From: Thermococcus alcaliphilus
Lineage (GTDB): Archaea; Methanobacteriota_B; Thermococci; Thermococcales; Thermococcaceae
Length of the DNA stretch: 64,000 bases
Direction: 5' to 3'
NCBI RefSeq assembly: GCF_024054535.1
Contig: NZ_JAMXLV010000023.1
Location: forward strand, 1 to 64,000
Shown: positions 1 to 8,626 of the stretch, piece after piece
How the letters are laid out: each line of letters begins with the position of its first letter
How positions within the stretch are numbered: position 1 is the first letter of the stretch
Position numbers and translations under genes: made by a program
The notes under the pieces: generated by a model
What the model saw: the letters and a program-made list of their open reading frames with translations, nothing else
Databases searched by the model: none
What the model was told of the DNA's origin: nothing

Positions 1-117
1 ACTGGAAAAGAGTTCATAGGTTTGTTTTTCTGTTTGCTTTTTGGTATAATTTTGTCAGAATTCATTCTAGGTTTGGTGGACCTCCGGGTGATGTTACTGA
101 ATGGCTTCAGGAGGTGA
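1..117 (+). CDS. C-terminal end of a possible membrane protein (partial)
   Basis: Frame 1 is open from the first base of the window to a TGA at 115-117. The 38 residues include a strongly hydrophobic stretch (around FIGLFFCLLFGIILSEF) followed by a short basic tail (FRR). This is what the last transmembrane helix of a membrane protein looks like. It ends 13 bases before the end of the convergent small gene on the other strand. The family cannot be told from so short a piece, and a chance open frame is possible. Confidence 0.4.
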   Translation, partial: TGKEFIGLFFCLLFGIILSEFILGLVDLRVMLLNGFRR

Positions 118-130
118 TACCCCAGTTATC

Positions 131-292
131 CTAACAGTATCCCTTTCGCTTTAGAAAACTCCCGCCATCTTTGTAAAATTTATTAAGGCTCTCGTAAATG
201 AAGTTATTTATCCTCTCCTTATCTCCTATAAGCACTACCAAATCTATCAGCTTTCCTTTTGATATCTCCTCTTTAACGAGCACATATACCAT
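131..292 (-). CDS. Small hypothetical protein, 53 aa
   Basis: A 53-residue ORF starts with ATG at 292 behind a GGTGAA ribosome site and ends with TAG. The protein begins MVYVLVKEEI, carries LIDLVVLIGDKE and ends in a basic stretch (SFLKRKGYC). It is soluble and of mixed alpha/beta character. A TATA-like element at 343-352 on the same strand lies about 50 bases upstream, so it probably has its own transcript, downstream of the antiporter pair. I do not recognise the family. Confidence 0.6.
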   Translation of the reverse strand: MVYVLVKEEISKGKLIDLVVLIGDKERINNFIYESLNKFYKDGGSFLKRKGYC

Positions 293-342
293 AAAATTCA
301 CCTAATAACTTTTTGGTCCTTACTCTATTGTGTAGTTTCTTC

Positions 343-352
343 AAATATAAAT
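343..352 (-). promoter_or_regulatory. TATA box for the 53-aa gene
   Basis: On the minus strand this reads ATTTATATTT, preceded by GAAAATT as a plausible BRE. Transcription would begin near 320 and give a leader of roughly 30 bases that carries the GGTGAA ribosome site of the gene at 131-292. Confidence 0.45.
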
Positions 353-409
353 AATTTTCTTTTGAATTTTTAAGGGAATTGGTTTATTGGCTTTCACAAG
401 TCTAATTGA

Positions 410-1534
410 TCATCGCTTATACGCCCATTTTAGCAAAGGAGGTGTTGATATAGTTGTTACAAATACCATGAATATTGCTATGGTCAATGCCTCCGGCCCA
501 ATAACTCCACTTGAAAGTGCTATAGTCAGCATAGCGAGCTCAACTCCAAGCCTCGGGATCATTCCAATGCCAATTCTCAAAGATGCTTTAAGATCAAAGC
601 CCGCCAAATATGCCCCCATGCCGCATCCTGCTACTTTGCTTGCTATTGCCATAGCAGTGTAGAGAACTGCAAAGAAGCTTGCGTGGAGTATGTAGCTTAG
701 TTCGATTCTCATACCAACTTCAACAAAGAAGAGAGGTATGAACAAAGAATAGCCCAAAATACTTACATGATCCTCAACCTGTTTTCTGTAGCTTGTCTGT
801 CCTATGGTGAGTCCCACCATATACGCCCCTAGGATAGAAGCTAGGTTTAGATGTTCAGCCATATACGCAAAGAGTATCAAAAACACAATCGCAAATGCCG
901 TTGTTGACTCGGGCAAATCTATGCGTGAGATTCTCTTAAAAGCCTTTTCCGCAAATATGGGGCCAAGGTAAAGGAATATCGCCAGAAAACCGCTGACTTC
1001 TATAATAATCTCCATAATAGTTCTGTAGTCTATGCTGCCTTCACGTAAGAGTGAGATAATCACAGTAAGAACGAGAATCCCAAGGACGTCATCAACAACC
1101 GCAGCTGCCAAGATAGTTGTACCCTCTTTCGTTCTAAGCCTTCTAAGTTCCATTAAGACCCTTACAGTTATGCTAACGCTTGTTGGGGTCATTATTGCAC
1201 CGTAAAGCAAAGCCTCATGAAACTCTACAAATGGATATGCCGCTAGGAACCCTAATATGAATGCAAAGAGAACTCCAACTCCAGCAACAAAGATGCTTGG
1301 CTTTCCGACTCGTCTAAATTCTTGCAGATCACTTTCTATACCCGCAAGGAATAGAAGTAAGAGGACTCCAAGGTTTGAAAACTCTCTAATTATCTCGTTG
1401 CTCTCCGCAAAAACCCCTATAATCAGCCCGCCAAGAATCTGACCGAGAACAACTGGTTGCCCAAGTTTTTCAAATACCCATCCGAGGAGCTTTGCGGTAG
1501 CCAACATCAGTGCCAACATAATGAGCGTTTCCAT
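410..1534 (-). CDS. CPA2-family Na+/H+ antiporter (374 aa)
   Basis: A membrane cation:proton antiporter of the monovalent cation:proton antiporter-2 family. The chain is almost wholly hydrophobic, with about 10-12 membrane segments. It has the paired aspartates (AAVVDDVLGI, around residue 150) that carry ions in this family, and the GxxxxGxxIG pattern near the N-terminus (GQILGGLIIGV). It ends soon after the last helix, with no RCK/TrkA regulatory domain. The start at 1534 follows GGGAGTAGC. The preceding antiporter gene ends at 1536, so the two are translated together. It probably regulates cytoplasmic pH or Na+; ion preference cannot be read from sequence. Confidence 0.88.
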   Translation of the reverse strand: METLIMLALMLATAKLLGWVFEKLGQPVVLGQILGGLIIGVFAESNEIIREFSNLGVLLLLFLAGIESDLQEFRRVGKPSIFVAGVGVLFAFILGFLAAYPFVEFHEALLYGAIMTPTSVSITVRVLMELRRLRTKEGTTILAAAVVDDVLGILVLTVIISLLREGSIDYRTIMEIIIEVSGFLAIFLYLGPIFAEKAFKRISRIDLPESTTAFAIVFLILFAYMAEHLNLASILGAYMVGLTIGQTSYRKQVEDHVSILGYSLFIPLFFVEVGMRIELSYILHASFFAVLYTAMAIASKVAGCGMGAYLAGFDLKASLRIGIGMIPRLGVELAMLTIALSSGVIGPEALTIAIFMVFVTTISTPPLLKWAYKR

Positions 1535-1535
1535 G

Positions 1536-2678
1536 CTACTCCCTCGAGAACACCCACTTCAAGAGTGGGGGAGTTATAAACGTTGTCAATATAACCATCG
1601 TAACTGGAATCGAGAATATTCCTTTGTCAAAAACACCCTCGGTAAGGGCAACGTTAGCCATAATCAGTGCAACCTCCATTCTTGGAATCATTCCGACTCC
1701 AACTCTGAGGGCCTCTTTAGGTTTAAACTTGGCTATTAATGCGCCTACTCCACATCCTATGATCTTTCCTATTATGGCAATTATTGAATACAGAATTGCA
1801 AACATTCCTGCATGCAGGAGAATCCCGATGTCAGTTTTTATTCCGATTCCCACAAGAAAAACAGGAACGAAGAGAGAGTACGAGAGGGTTATCATTCTAT
1901 CGCTTATTCTCTTTGCCTCATCTGTTTGTGCTATCAATACCCCCGCCAAATACGCCCCAGTTATCCCTGCTATCCTGAACTGCTCGGCTATATATGCAAA
2001 AATAAGGGTTAAGGCAAGGGCGAATGCCGTTAAGGTTTCCGGTAAATCGATCCTTTCTGAAAGTAACAGAACTTCCTTAACAACAGGTCTTCCAACAAGC
2101 CAGCTCACTATAAAGAACACTGCTATCTCACCAACTAAAATTCCCAAGTCTTCTATGTAAACATGTCCCTTCCTGTGCATGGCAATTAGGGTTGTGAGTA
2201 CTATAATCCCAAGGACATCATCAACGACAGCACTAGCTAAAATGGCTGTTCCTTCCTTTGTGCGGAGCCTTTTCATTTCCATCAATATACTTGCGGTTAA
2301 CCCAACACTTGTAGCTGTTAAAACCCCACCTAGGAACAGAGCTTCAGTTCTTCCATATCCGAACCATTCTGATAGGTAATAACCCATCACAAAAGGAACA
2401 ATAACACCGCCGAGGGCGATAAGAAAAGCAGGCACCCCAACGCTCTTGAATTCTTCAACATCTGTTTCAAGGCCAGCAAGAAAGAGTAGCAAAACCACTC
2501 CCATCTCGCTTATTAAGTGAACCCCTTCCGAATAACTCACTATGTTTAGAATAGAGGGACCAATAAGCATTCCTCCAATAAGCTGGCCAAGAGCCCCCGG
2601 CATTTTGACTTTCGTTGCCAAATATCCAAACAGTTTAGCAACTATCAGGATCACTGCGAGTTCAAGGAACACGTCCAT
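1536..2678 (-). CDS. CPA2-family Na+/H+ antiporter, tandem paralogue (380 aa)
   Basis: A second antiporter directly upstream of the first. The two share the same blocks in the same order: GQLIGGMLIG near the N-terminus, VLLLFLAGLETD, LRTKEGTAILASAVVDDVLG and a closing TTFITPPLLKW. The DD pair at the ion-binding site is present. It starts with ATG at 2678 behind GGGAGATGA. The close block-for-block match suggests tandem duplication. It lies 18 bases downstream of the CBS-domain gene, so the three form an operon in which the CBS protein may be a soluble regulator. Confidence 0.88.
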   Translation of the reverse strand: MDVFLELAVILIVAKLFGYLATKVKMPGALGQLIGGMLIGPSILNIVSYSEGVHLISEMGVVLLLFLAGLETDVEEFKSVGVPAFLIALGGVIVPFVMGYYLSEWFGYGRTEALFLGGVLTATSVGLTASILMEMKRLRTKEGTAILASAVVDDVLGIIVLTTLIAMHRKGHVYIEDLGILVGEIAVFFIVSWLVGRPVVKEVLLLSERIDLPETLTAFALALTLIFAYIAEQFRIAGITGAYLAGVLIAQTDEAKRISDRMITLSYSLFVPVFLVGIGIKTDIGILLHAGMFAILYSIIAIIGKIIGCGVGALIAKFKPKEALRVGVGMIPRMEVALIMANVALTEGVFDKGIFSIPVTMVILTTFITPPLLKWVFSRE

Positions 2679-2696
2679 GCTTTCATCTCCCGCTGA

Positions 2697-3251
2697 TTAA
2701 AGCGCAACAATCCTAATAAGTCGGATTATGTCCTTAACTTCCAGCAAGCCATGAACTTTTTTCTTATCGTCTATGACTGGCAGATGATGCTTCCCAGTCT
2801 CCGTCATGAGCTTAATAGCGTGCCCAAGGTTGTCATCTACATGAATGGTTATGGGCTTCGTCACCATTATGTCCTCTACCCTGGAGGCGCGGGTTAAAGT
2901 GTATTTTTTCAGCAGGCCTAGACCAACGACTGAATATCTTCTCGGTGTTGTAAAAAAGTGCAGAAGGTCTTTCATCGTTATAAACCCTAGGAGTTTCCCA
3001 TCTTCGTCAACAACTACTGCAGAAGTTTCTTCGCTTGTGAACCTGCCGATTAGAACTGTTAGAGGATCCTCAGGATGAACTGTTAAAAATTCTCTGTCCA
3101 TAACAAGCTTGACCGGAACTTTAGAGATGTACCTGATGTTGTGGCTTAGTTCCTCTTTTCTTTGAAGCATCATATGGCGCTTTTTACCGACGATTATTGA
3201 TATCTTTTTATTTTTCGCGTCTTTGGGTTTGCTTGGGAAAGGGTCGTTCAC
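2697..3251 (-). CDS. CBS-domain pair protein
   Basis: This 184-residue soluble protein holds two CBS motifs. The first is around residues 48-110 (VMDREFLTVHPEDPLTVLIG ... LLGFITMKDLL) and the second around 125-184 (IMVTKPITIHVDDNLGHAI ... HGLLEVKDIIRLI). CBS pairs bind adenosyl ligands and act as energy or ionic sensors. The start is GTG at 3251 behind GGGGGTAAAT; the overlapping ATG at 3253 is out of frame and stops at once. It leads the operon of two antiporters that themselves lack regulatory domains, so a role in gating them is a reasonable inference. The basic N-terminal 45 residues are not part of the CBS fold. Confidence 0.85.
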   Translation of the reverse strand: MNDPFPSKPKDAKNKKISIIVGKKRHMMLQRKEELSHNIRYISKVPVKLVMDREFLTVHPEDPLTVLIGRFTSEETSAVVVDEDGKLLGFITMKDLLHFFTTPRRYSVVGLGLLKKYTLTRASRVEDIMVTKPITIHVDDNLGHAIKLMTETGKHHLPVIDDKKKVHGLLEVKDIIRLIRIVAL

Positions 3252-3396
3252 ATTTACCCCCTATAATTTTTGTTCACTTTCCACTTAAAATTTTCTCCTA
3301 GCTGTAAAGCAGAATCTCTCCACGTGGTTGATATATACATATACAAAGCAAAAATCCAGAGGGAAAAAGCTCTTCTTAACCTTGTATCAGGCAAAA

Positions 3397-3406
3397 GTTT
3401 ATAAAG
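3397..3406 (+). promoter_or_regulatory. TATA box of the FAD-dependent oxidoreductase gene
   Basis: The element GTTTATAAAG lies about 31-40 bases upstream of the ATG at 3437, at the right distance for a very short leader. It sits in the divergent gap between the CBS-antiporter operon and the oxidoreductase. Confidence 0.5.
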
Positions 3407-3436
3407 TGGTTATACCCAAATATCGGTAAGGGAAAT

Positions 3437-4891
3437 ATGAATTTTGATGAAAGGTTTGATGTTGTTATAATAGGTGCAGGTCCAGCAGGCCTTTTTGCGG
3501 CTTACGAGCTTGCAGAAAAAAGCGATTTGAAAATTGCAATTTTTGATGAAGGTGGAGACATAGACCAGAGAACATGCCCAATGGACGAACTCGGCTACTG
3601 CATTGAGTGCAAGCCCTGTCATATAATGAGCGGTGTCGGAGGAGCTGGCGGCCTTAGTGATGGAACAATAAATCTAAGACCTGATATTGGAGGAAACTTG
3701 ACTGACCTTACAAAAGATGAAAACTATTCTTGGCAGCTTGTATGGGAAGTCGACCAGATTTTCATAAGGCATGGTGCGCCCAAGGGAGTTTACAAGGGGA
3801 ATGAAGACGAAATCAGGGAATGGGAAAGAAGAGCCGCTCAGGCAGGGGTAAAATTCATACCAATAATTCAACGCCATATCGGCTCGGATCATACAAAAGA
3901 AGTCATAAAAAGCATTAAAGACTACTTAGAAGCCAAAGGAGTGAAATTTGTCTTATGGACAAAGGTTGAGAAGTTTAGGAAGGGAGAAATCACAGCGAAG
4001 AAGGGAAGGGACAAATTCACGGTAAAGTCCAAATACATAATAGTCGCTCCCGGTAGGGGAGGGGCGGAGTGGTTCCATGATGTTGCCCAAAAAATTGGAC
4101 TAAAAGCCAGACACGGCCCAATAGATGTGGGTGTTAGGGTGGAAGTACCTGCCATAATAATGGAGCCCATAACAAGGATAAACCACGACCCGAAGTTCCA
4201 CATATACACAGACACATACGATGATTTTGTAAGGACTTTTTGCACCAATCCAAACGGCTTTGTTGTCGAAGAAAAATATGACGGCTACGTTGGTGTAAAC
4301 GGCCACTCCATGAGGGACAAAAAGAGCAACAATACAAACTTTGCGTTTCTCACAAGGATAGAGCTAACCGAGCCGGTTGAGGATACAACAGCATACGGCA
4401 AAAGCATAGCCCAGCTTGCCACGACCATTGGAGGGGGGAGGCCAATACTCCAAAGACTCGGAGACTTGAGAAGGGGGAGAAGGAGCACATGGGGCAGAAT
4501 TAGGAAGAGTGACGTTGAGCCGACACTGAAGCATGTAACGCCCGGAGATATAGCAATGGCATTGCCCCACAGAGTTGTGACAAACATAATTGAGGGACTT
4601 GAGAAGCTTGATAAGGTAATCCCCGGTGTTGCGAGCGACCACACCTTGCTCTACGCACCGGAGATAAAGTACTATGCAATGCAGGTTGAGGTTAATGAGC
4701 TCCTTGAAACCAGCATAGAGAACATATTCGCAGCAGGGGATGGGGCTGGGTTGAGCAGGGATATAGTTAATGCGGCAGCCACGGGCATTTTGGCAGCGAG
4801 AGGAATATTGATCAAGGAGGGCTTATACACGGAGAAGGACTTCAAAAAACCGGGCAACTGGAAGAAAGTTGTTGAAAGTTTGGAGGCATGA
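3437..4891 (+). CDS. NAD(P)/FAD-dependent oxidoreductase of the COG2509 type
   Basis: A 484-residue flavoprotein. The FAD-binding dinucleotide fold is at the N-terminus (VVIIGAGPAGLFAAYE, residues about 9-24), and a second FAD contact near the C-terminus reads IFAAGDGAGLSRDIVNAAATG. A cysteine group (TCPMDELGYCIECKPC, about 49-64) could bind a cluster or metal. Members of this family (uncharacterised FAD-dependent dehydrogenases) have no settled substrate. It appears to be a single gene with its own TATA box. The next gene, ttuA, starts 47 bases after its stop. Confidence 0.8.
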   Translation: MNFDERFDVVIIGAGPAGLFAAYELAEKSDLKIAIFDEGGDIDQRTCPMDELGYCIECKPCHIMSGVGGAGGLSDGTINLRPDIGGNLTDLTKDENYSWQLVWEVDQIFIRHGAPKGVYKGNEDEIREWERRAAQAGVKFIPIIQRHIGSDHTKEVIKSIKDYLEAKGVKFVLWTKVEKFRKGEITAKKGRDKFTVKSKYIIVAPGRGGAEWFHDVAQKIGLKARHGPIDVGVRVEVPAIIMEPITRINHDPKFHIYTDTYDDFVRTFCTNPNGFVVEEKYDGYVGVNGHSMRDKKSNNTNFAFLTRIELTEPVEDTTAYGKSIAQLATTIGGGRPILQRLGDLRRGRRSTWGRIRKSDVEPTLKHVTPGDIAMALPHRVVTNIIEGLEKLDKVIPGVASDHTLLYAPEIKYYAMQVEVNELLETSIENIFAAGDGAGLSRDIVNAAATGILAARGILIKEGLYTEKDFKKPGNWKKVVESLEA

Positions 4892-4938
4892 AGGCAAAGA
4901 TTTAAATTTATCCCTCTTTTTCTCATTTTGGTGAGAGG

Positions 4939-5871
4939 ATGAGGTGCAAGGTTTGTGGAGAGAGGGCGTTTATAAAACTCCATTATCCGAAAATGTATCT
5001 TTGCGCTGATCACTTTGTGGAATATTTTGAGAGGAAAGTCAAGAGGACAATTGAGAAATACAAACTGCTCAGGCCGTATGAAAAAGTTCTTGTGGTCATT
5101 AGCGGAGGGAAAGACTCTGCCGTTACAGCTTACGTTCTAAAGAAGCTCGGCTACAATGTGGAATGCCTCCATATAAACCTTGGCATAGGGGAATACTCGG
5201 AAAAAAGCGAAAAATATGCAAGAGAGCAGTGTAAGCTTATAGGGGCTCCGCTTCACGTGATTAACGTCAGGGAACTTCTCGGAAAGGGCATTGGCGAGGT
5301 AAGGACTAGGAGACCAACCTGCTCTTACTGCGGCCTTACGAAGAGGTATCTCTTCAACAAGTTTGCCTACGACAACGGCTTTGATGTCATTGCAACGGGG
5401 CATAACCTGGATGATGAGGCGAGCTTTATCTTCTCCAACCTCATGAACTGGAACACAGAGTATCTGGCAAAGCAGGGACCTCTTTTACCGGGGGAGGGGA
5501 AGTTTGTAAGAAAGGTCAAGCCCCTTTACGAGCTCACCGAGAGGGAAGTAGTGGCTTATGCCCTTGCAGTCGGATTGGAGTATATAATCGATGAATGCCC
5601 CCACGCAAGAGGGGCTACAACAATAGAGTACAAGCAAATTTTAAATGAGCTTGAAGAAAAAAGGCCTGGTACTAAGATAAACTTCGTCAAGGGCTACCTG
5701 AGGAAAAGACACTTATTTGAGGCTGAGCTTAAGGAGATAGAGCTCAAGGAATGCAAGGTCTGTGGAATGCCCACCCAGGGGGAAAAATGCTCATTCTGCA
5801 GATTCTGGGGCTTGGAAGAGCCTATCAACCTTAGGATAGTAAATACCGATGAAGAAACTTTCGGGCCCTGA
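4939..5871 (+). CDS. ttuA: tRNA-5-methyluridine(54) 2-sulfurtransferase TtuA
   Basis: This enzyme makes 2-thio-ribothymidine at position 54 of tRNA, a modification that stabilises tRNA at high temperature. The 310-residue protein has the TtuA layout: an N-terminal zinc finger (C3, C6, C22, H25), the PP-loop ISGGKDS near residue 54, catalytic and Fe-S cysteines (RPTCSYCG and DECPH), and a C-terminal zinc finger (ECKVCG ... KCSFC). ATG at 4939 follows GGTGAGAGG. It belongs to the TIGR00269/Ncs6-like group; the two zinc fingers favour TtuA over Ncs6. Its sulfur carrier would be a ubiquitin-like TtuB; none lies next to it. Confidence 0.88.
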   Translation: MRCKVCGERAFIKLHYPKMYLCADHFVEYFERKVKRTIEKYKLLRPYEKVLVVISGGKDSAVTAYVLKKLGYNVECLHINLGIGEYSEKSEKYAREQCKLIGAPLHVINVRELLGKGIGEVRTRRPTCSYCGLTKRYLFNKFAYDNGFDVIATGHNLDDEASFIFSNLMNWNTEYLAKQGPLLPGEGKFVRKVKPLYELTEREVVAYALAVGLEYIIDECPHARGATTIEYKQILNELEEKRPGTKINFVKGYLRKRHLFEAELKEIELKECKVCGMPTQGEKCSFCRFWGLEEPINLRIVNTDEETFGP

Positions 5872-5923
5872 GGGGGGTGATGAGGGCCTTCCTATCTGAG
5901 GAATAAAGTTAAAAAAGAGAGAT

Positions 5924-7903
5924 TCAGAGCTCCCTAAACTTTATTGTGAACTCTAATTCCTTTTCTATTGGGAAGAGCATGGTATAGCTTACTCCCTGCT
6001 GTATGAAGTCCCATCCAGCCTCACTCTGGCTGAGCGTTTTTATCGGGAACTTCCAAATTTTTGCTTCTCTATCGAGTTCTATCCTAACTTTTCCTATGCC
6101 GTATGGGTCATTCACTTCAAACTCTTTTGTCCCAAACTCTTCTGGCTTTTCCATGACGCTGTGTACTGCTAGGTTAATCTCAACTCCGAAAAGGGCTTTA
6201 TATGGTTTTTCAAGCGAGACTCTGTATTTTGCAATGAAGCCGTCTTCCGTTAGCTCTATCTTCTTCTCCACTCTTGCAGGAATCTTCTCTTCTGGATAAA
6301 CTCCTCCTTCGCGCCACAGCTTTACTCCGTTTTCTATCATTTCATACTCGTAGGGCTGATTTACAAAGTCACCGAGCTCGCGATACTTTACAAGGCGATA
6401 GTTGTCGAGGGTTTCCTCTGGTTTGATGAAGTGGTCTTGTAGGATAGCCCTCAGCTGCCAGTCATAGGCAAGCTCCCTCCTTATCTCTTCTGGAATTTGC
6501 TTTCCAAGCTCGTGTATGCTTGCAACACCTTCTTCGCTTTCCTCTTCTGGCGTAGCGGCTTCTGGAACTTCATGGTAGTGTTCCCATCTTCTCGGAAGAA
6601 CATCATTGTAGTTCACGGCCTTTCTCTTGGAGCTTAGTTCAAAAATGCTGCCCCCATAATGGGGCTTTATCGTGGCAATAAATCCATCGTTTTCAACCAT
6701 AATCTCCGCTCTTCCATCAAAATCAACATCAAGGATTTTGTTTTCTGGCTTTAGGTATCTTTGGGCTTTTATTATGTTCTCCCACACAGTTCTTCTCAAG
6801 TGAGGCAGATAAATTCCTCCAAAGACGCCGTGCCAATATGCGTCATTGCACTGTGCTTTGAGAATGTATTTTCTAGCTTCGGGGTTATCTCTCACGGCTT
6901 TGCTTACCATGAGCATTCTTTTGTGCATAAAGTTACTCTCCGGATATTTGAAGAAGAAGTTCTTCCATATACCGCCCCTGACAAAGACGCGGTACTTTTC
7001 AAACTTCCCCTCTTCCTTTAGCTGTTCTACAAACTCAACAAACAGCTTTGCCTGCTTTGCCGGTAGAGACCATTCGCTCATCTCAAAGTATGATGCTATT
7101 GGGAGGTACACAAGTCCTCTTGGAGTGAACTTACTTAAATACTCGCTGTAAGTCATGAGGTTAATCTTTTCGTTGCTTGTAATTGTGTCAAAGAACTCTC
7201 TAAGCCATCCTTTTTCATAGACCCATTCATAAGTGCCCGGCCATACTCCGAACTTTTCGCCGTCGTCATGGAACACAGCTACCTTTGAGGGATCATCACT
7301 TGCAAGACTCTCTAAATATTCGATGGTCTTCTTAACCGGACGGAAGGGTATCAAATAGCGCAATTTTTCATCTATTGGGAACACTGTTATGACTTCTCCA
7401 CCGTCTTCCGTATAGTACGGCCAGAAGAGTTCTTCTTTGCTCAATCCAGCACTCATGAAGTGATAATCATCAACGACTACGTACTCTATTCCAGCCTCTC
7501 TAAGCGACTTTACCAGTTCCGGCTGCCATACCCTCTCTGTAAGCCACACGCCTTTTGCATCATAGCCGAGCTTTCTTGTGTAATCCTTCAGCATCTCTAT
7601 CTGAACCAATCTGTCTTCTTTTGGAATGGCCGCTAATACTGGTTCATAAAATCCCGCCACAACGATCTCAAGTTGCCCCCTTTTTATGAGGGATCTAAGA
7701 AGATCAAGATAATCTGGTTTGTTTTCTTCAATCCATTCCAAAAGCGGTCCACTAAAGTGAACGTTTACTTTCATCTCTGGGAATTCCTCTAAAATCTCCA
7801 TAAAAGGCCTGTAAGAGCGGTTATACGCTTCCTCAAACACCCAGCCAAAGTTACCCAGGGGCTGATGATTGTGAATGCCAAATATGAAGTTTATTCTTTC
7901 CAT
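5924..7903 (-). CDS. 4-alpha-glucanotransferase, GH57
   Basis: A cytoplasmic enzyme that transfers maltosyl and longer alpha-1,4-glucan chains in maltodextrin metabolism. The 659 residues match my memory of the T. litoralis enzyme almost throughout. The GH57 signatures are visible: HNHQPL at 11-16, the nucleophile in WLTERVWQPE (Glu123) and the acid in FHDDGEKFG (Asp214). I chose ATG at 7903 because a GAGGTG site sits just upstream and the family begins MERINF; a longer frame to 7930 runs into the operator. The promoter holds a Thermococcales sugar operator, so the gene is probably repressed without maltodextrins. Confidence 0.95.
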   Translation of the reverse strand: MERINFIFGIHNHQPLGNFGWVFEEAYNRSYRPFMEILEEFPEMKVNVHFSGPLLEWIEENKPDYLDLLRSLIKRGQLEIVVAGFYEPVLAAIPKEDRLVQIEMLKDYTRKLGYDAKGVWLTERVWQPELVKSLREAGIEYVVVDDYHFMSAGLSKEELFWPYYTEDGGEVITVFPIDEKLRYLIPFRPVKKTIEYLESLASDDPSKVAVFHDDGEKFGVWPGTYEWVYEKGWLREFFDTITSNEKINLMTYSEYLSKFTPRGLVYLPIASYFEMSEWSLPAKQAKLFVEFVEQLKEEGKFEKYRVFVRGGIWKNFFFKYPESNFMHKRMLMVSKAVRDNPEARKYILKAQCNDAYWHGVFGGIYLPHLRRTVWENIIKAQRYLKPENKILDVDFDGRAEIMVENDGFIATIKPHYGGSIFELSSKRKAVNYNDVLPRRWEHYHEVPEAATPEEESEEGVASIHELGKQIPEEIRRELAYDWQLRAILQDHFIKPEETLDNYRLVKYRELGDFVNQPYEYEMIENGVKLWREGGVYPEEKIPARVEKKIELTEDGFIAKYRVSLEKPYKALFGVEINLAVHSVMEKPEEFGTKEFEVNDPYGIGKVRIELDREAKIWKFPIKTLSQSEAGWDFIQQGVSYTMLFPIEKELEFTIKFREL

Positions 7904-7924
7904 TCCTGCACCTCCATAAATCGT

Positions 7925-7941
7925 TATCACTAAGAGTGATA
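7925..7941 (-). promoter_or_regulatory. Thermococcales glycolytic motif (TrmBL1/Tgr operator)
   Basis: The sequence is TATCAC-TAAGA-GTGATA, an exact match to the TATCAC-N5-GTGATA consensus bound by TrmBL1/Tgr in Pyrococcus and Thermococcus. It lies between the TATA box (7951-7960) and the start codon of the 4-alpha-glucanotransferase. In this regulon a site downstream of the TATA box means repression relieved by sugars. Confidence 0.85.
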
Positions 7942-7950
7942 GTGGGAAAG

Positions 7951-7960
7951 ATATATAAAT
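7951..7960 (-). promoter_or_regulatory. TATA box of the 4-alpha-glucanotransferase gene
   Basis: Minus-strand ATTTATATAT. Transcription would start near 7930, inside the operator at 7925-7941. Confidence 0.65.
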
Positions 7961-7974
7961 ATTTTATGCTCTCG

Positions 7975-7991
7975 TATCACTCCTGGTGAAT
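7975..7991 (-). promoter_or_regulatory. Degenerate second glycolytic-motif site
   Basis: TATCAC-TCCTG-GTGAAT keeps the full left half-site and four bases of the right half-site with the same five-base spacer. It lies about 15 bases upstream of the TATA box, so the promoter is flanked by a perfect and an imperfect copy. It may allow cooperative binding. Confidence 0.4.
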
Positions 7992-8005
7992 ATATTTGCA
8001 CATTC

Positions 8006-8626
8006 TCAAAAGACAACCCTTCTGAACAAGTATATTGCAAACGCTACGGCGAGTTGGTTTGAAAAGTTGTCATCTGGGGGCAACTCATAAAATTCTGCCA
8101 GCATTCCCGCTAAGGCCCCTATAAAAGCATGAGGAAGGTCTATTAAAAGAAAGAGTATCAAGAAAGCGCTTAAAAAGTAGGCCAAGCTTCCTTCTACGCT
8201 TTTTCCGTTTTTAAACCTGTGTTTTCCAAAGGGTTTGCCCACTATCGCTGCAATGGCATCTCCAAGTGTTGCCACCGTTATGGCACCTATGGCTATATCC
8301 CTGGGGAAAAAGCAGACTATTATTAATGCTGCAGCTGTGAAGTATATGTGTGCCCCAATCGAGTGCCTCTCATGTTCTCTTGAAATTGCGTCCAGTTCTC
8401 GCTCTACGAGAGCTATTACTTCATCTCTGACATAAATCCCGAGTTTTCTCTTTACCTTGTCTCTTAGCTCTTCAACTATCCTAAAAGGTTCCAAGATTAG
8501 AAAGACTATTAATGCAAATGCGACAAATCCTATTGCTGCTTTTTGCCCAAATATCAAGTAGATCAATGGGACAGTAAGCCCAGTGAGGTGTAATGCTTTT
8601 CTCTTAAGTTCGCTTTTTATGCTCAT
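8006..8626 (-). CDS. Polyprenol/dolichol kinase-like membrane protein
   Basis: A 206-residue integral membrane protein of the diacylglycerol/polyprenol kinase family (related to SEC59 and phosphatidate cytidylyltransferase). These enzymes use CTP to phosphorylate an isoprenoid alcohol for lipid-linked sugar transfer. Seen here: an N-terminal KRKALHLTG segment, about five or six hydrophobic segments, and the polar loop ATLGDAIAAIVGKPFGKHR ... GKSVEGS, the family's active-site region. It overlaps the HAD gene upstream by 23 bases, so the two are cotranscribed. The exact lipid substrate is inferred only from the family. Confidence 0.75.
   Translation of the reverse strand: MSIKSELKRKALHLTGLTVPLIYLIFGQKAAIGFVAFALIVFLILEPFRIVEELRDKVKRKLGIYVRDEVIALVERELDAISREHERHSIGAHIYFTAAALIIVCFFPRDIAIGAITVATLGDAIAAIVGKPFGKHRFKNGKSVEGSLAYFLSAFLILFLLIDLPHAFIGALAGMLAEFYELPPDDNFSNQLAVAFAIYLFRRVVF

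Noticed and set aside
5878-5899. C/D-box-like RNA after ttuA: GTGATGA, 12 bases, then CTGA
   Set aside because: The C to D' spacing is right, but no C' or final D box follows, so a complete C/D guide RNA is not supported.
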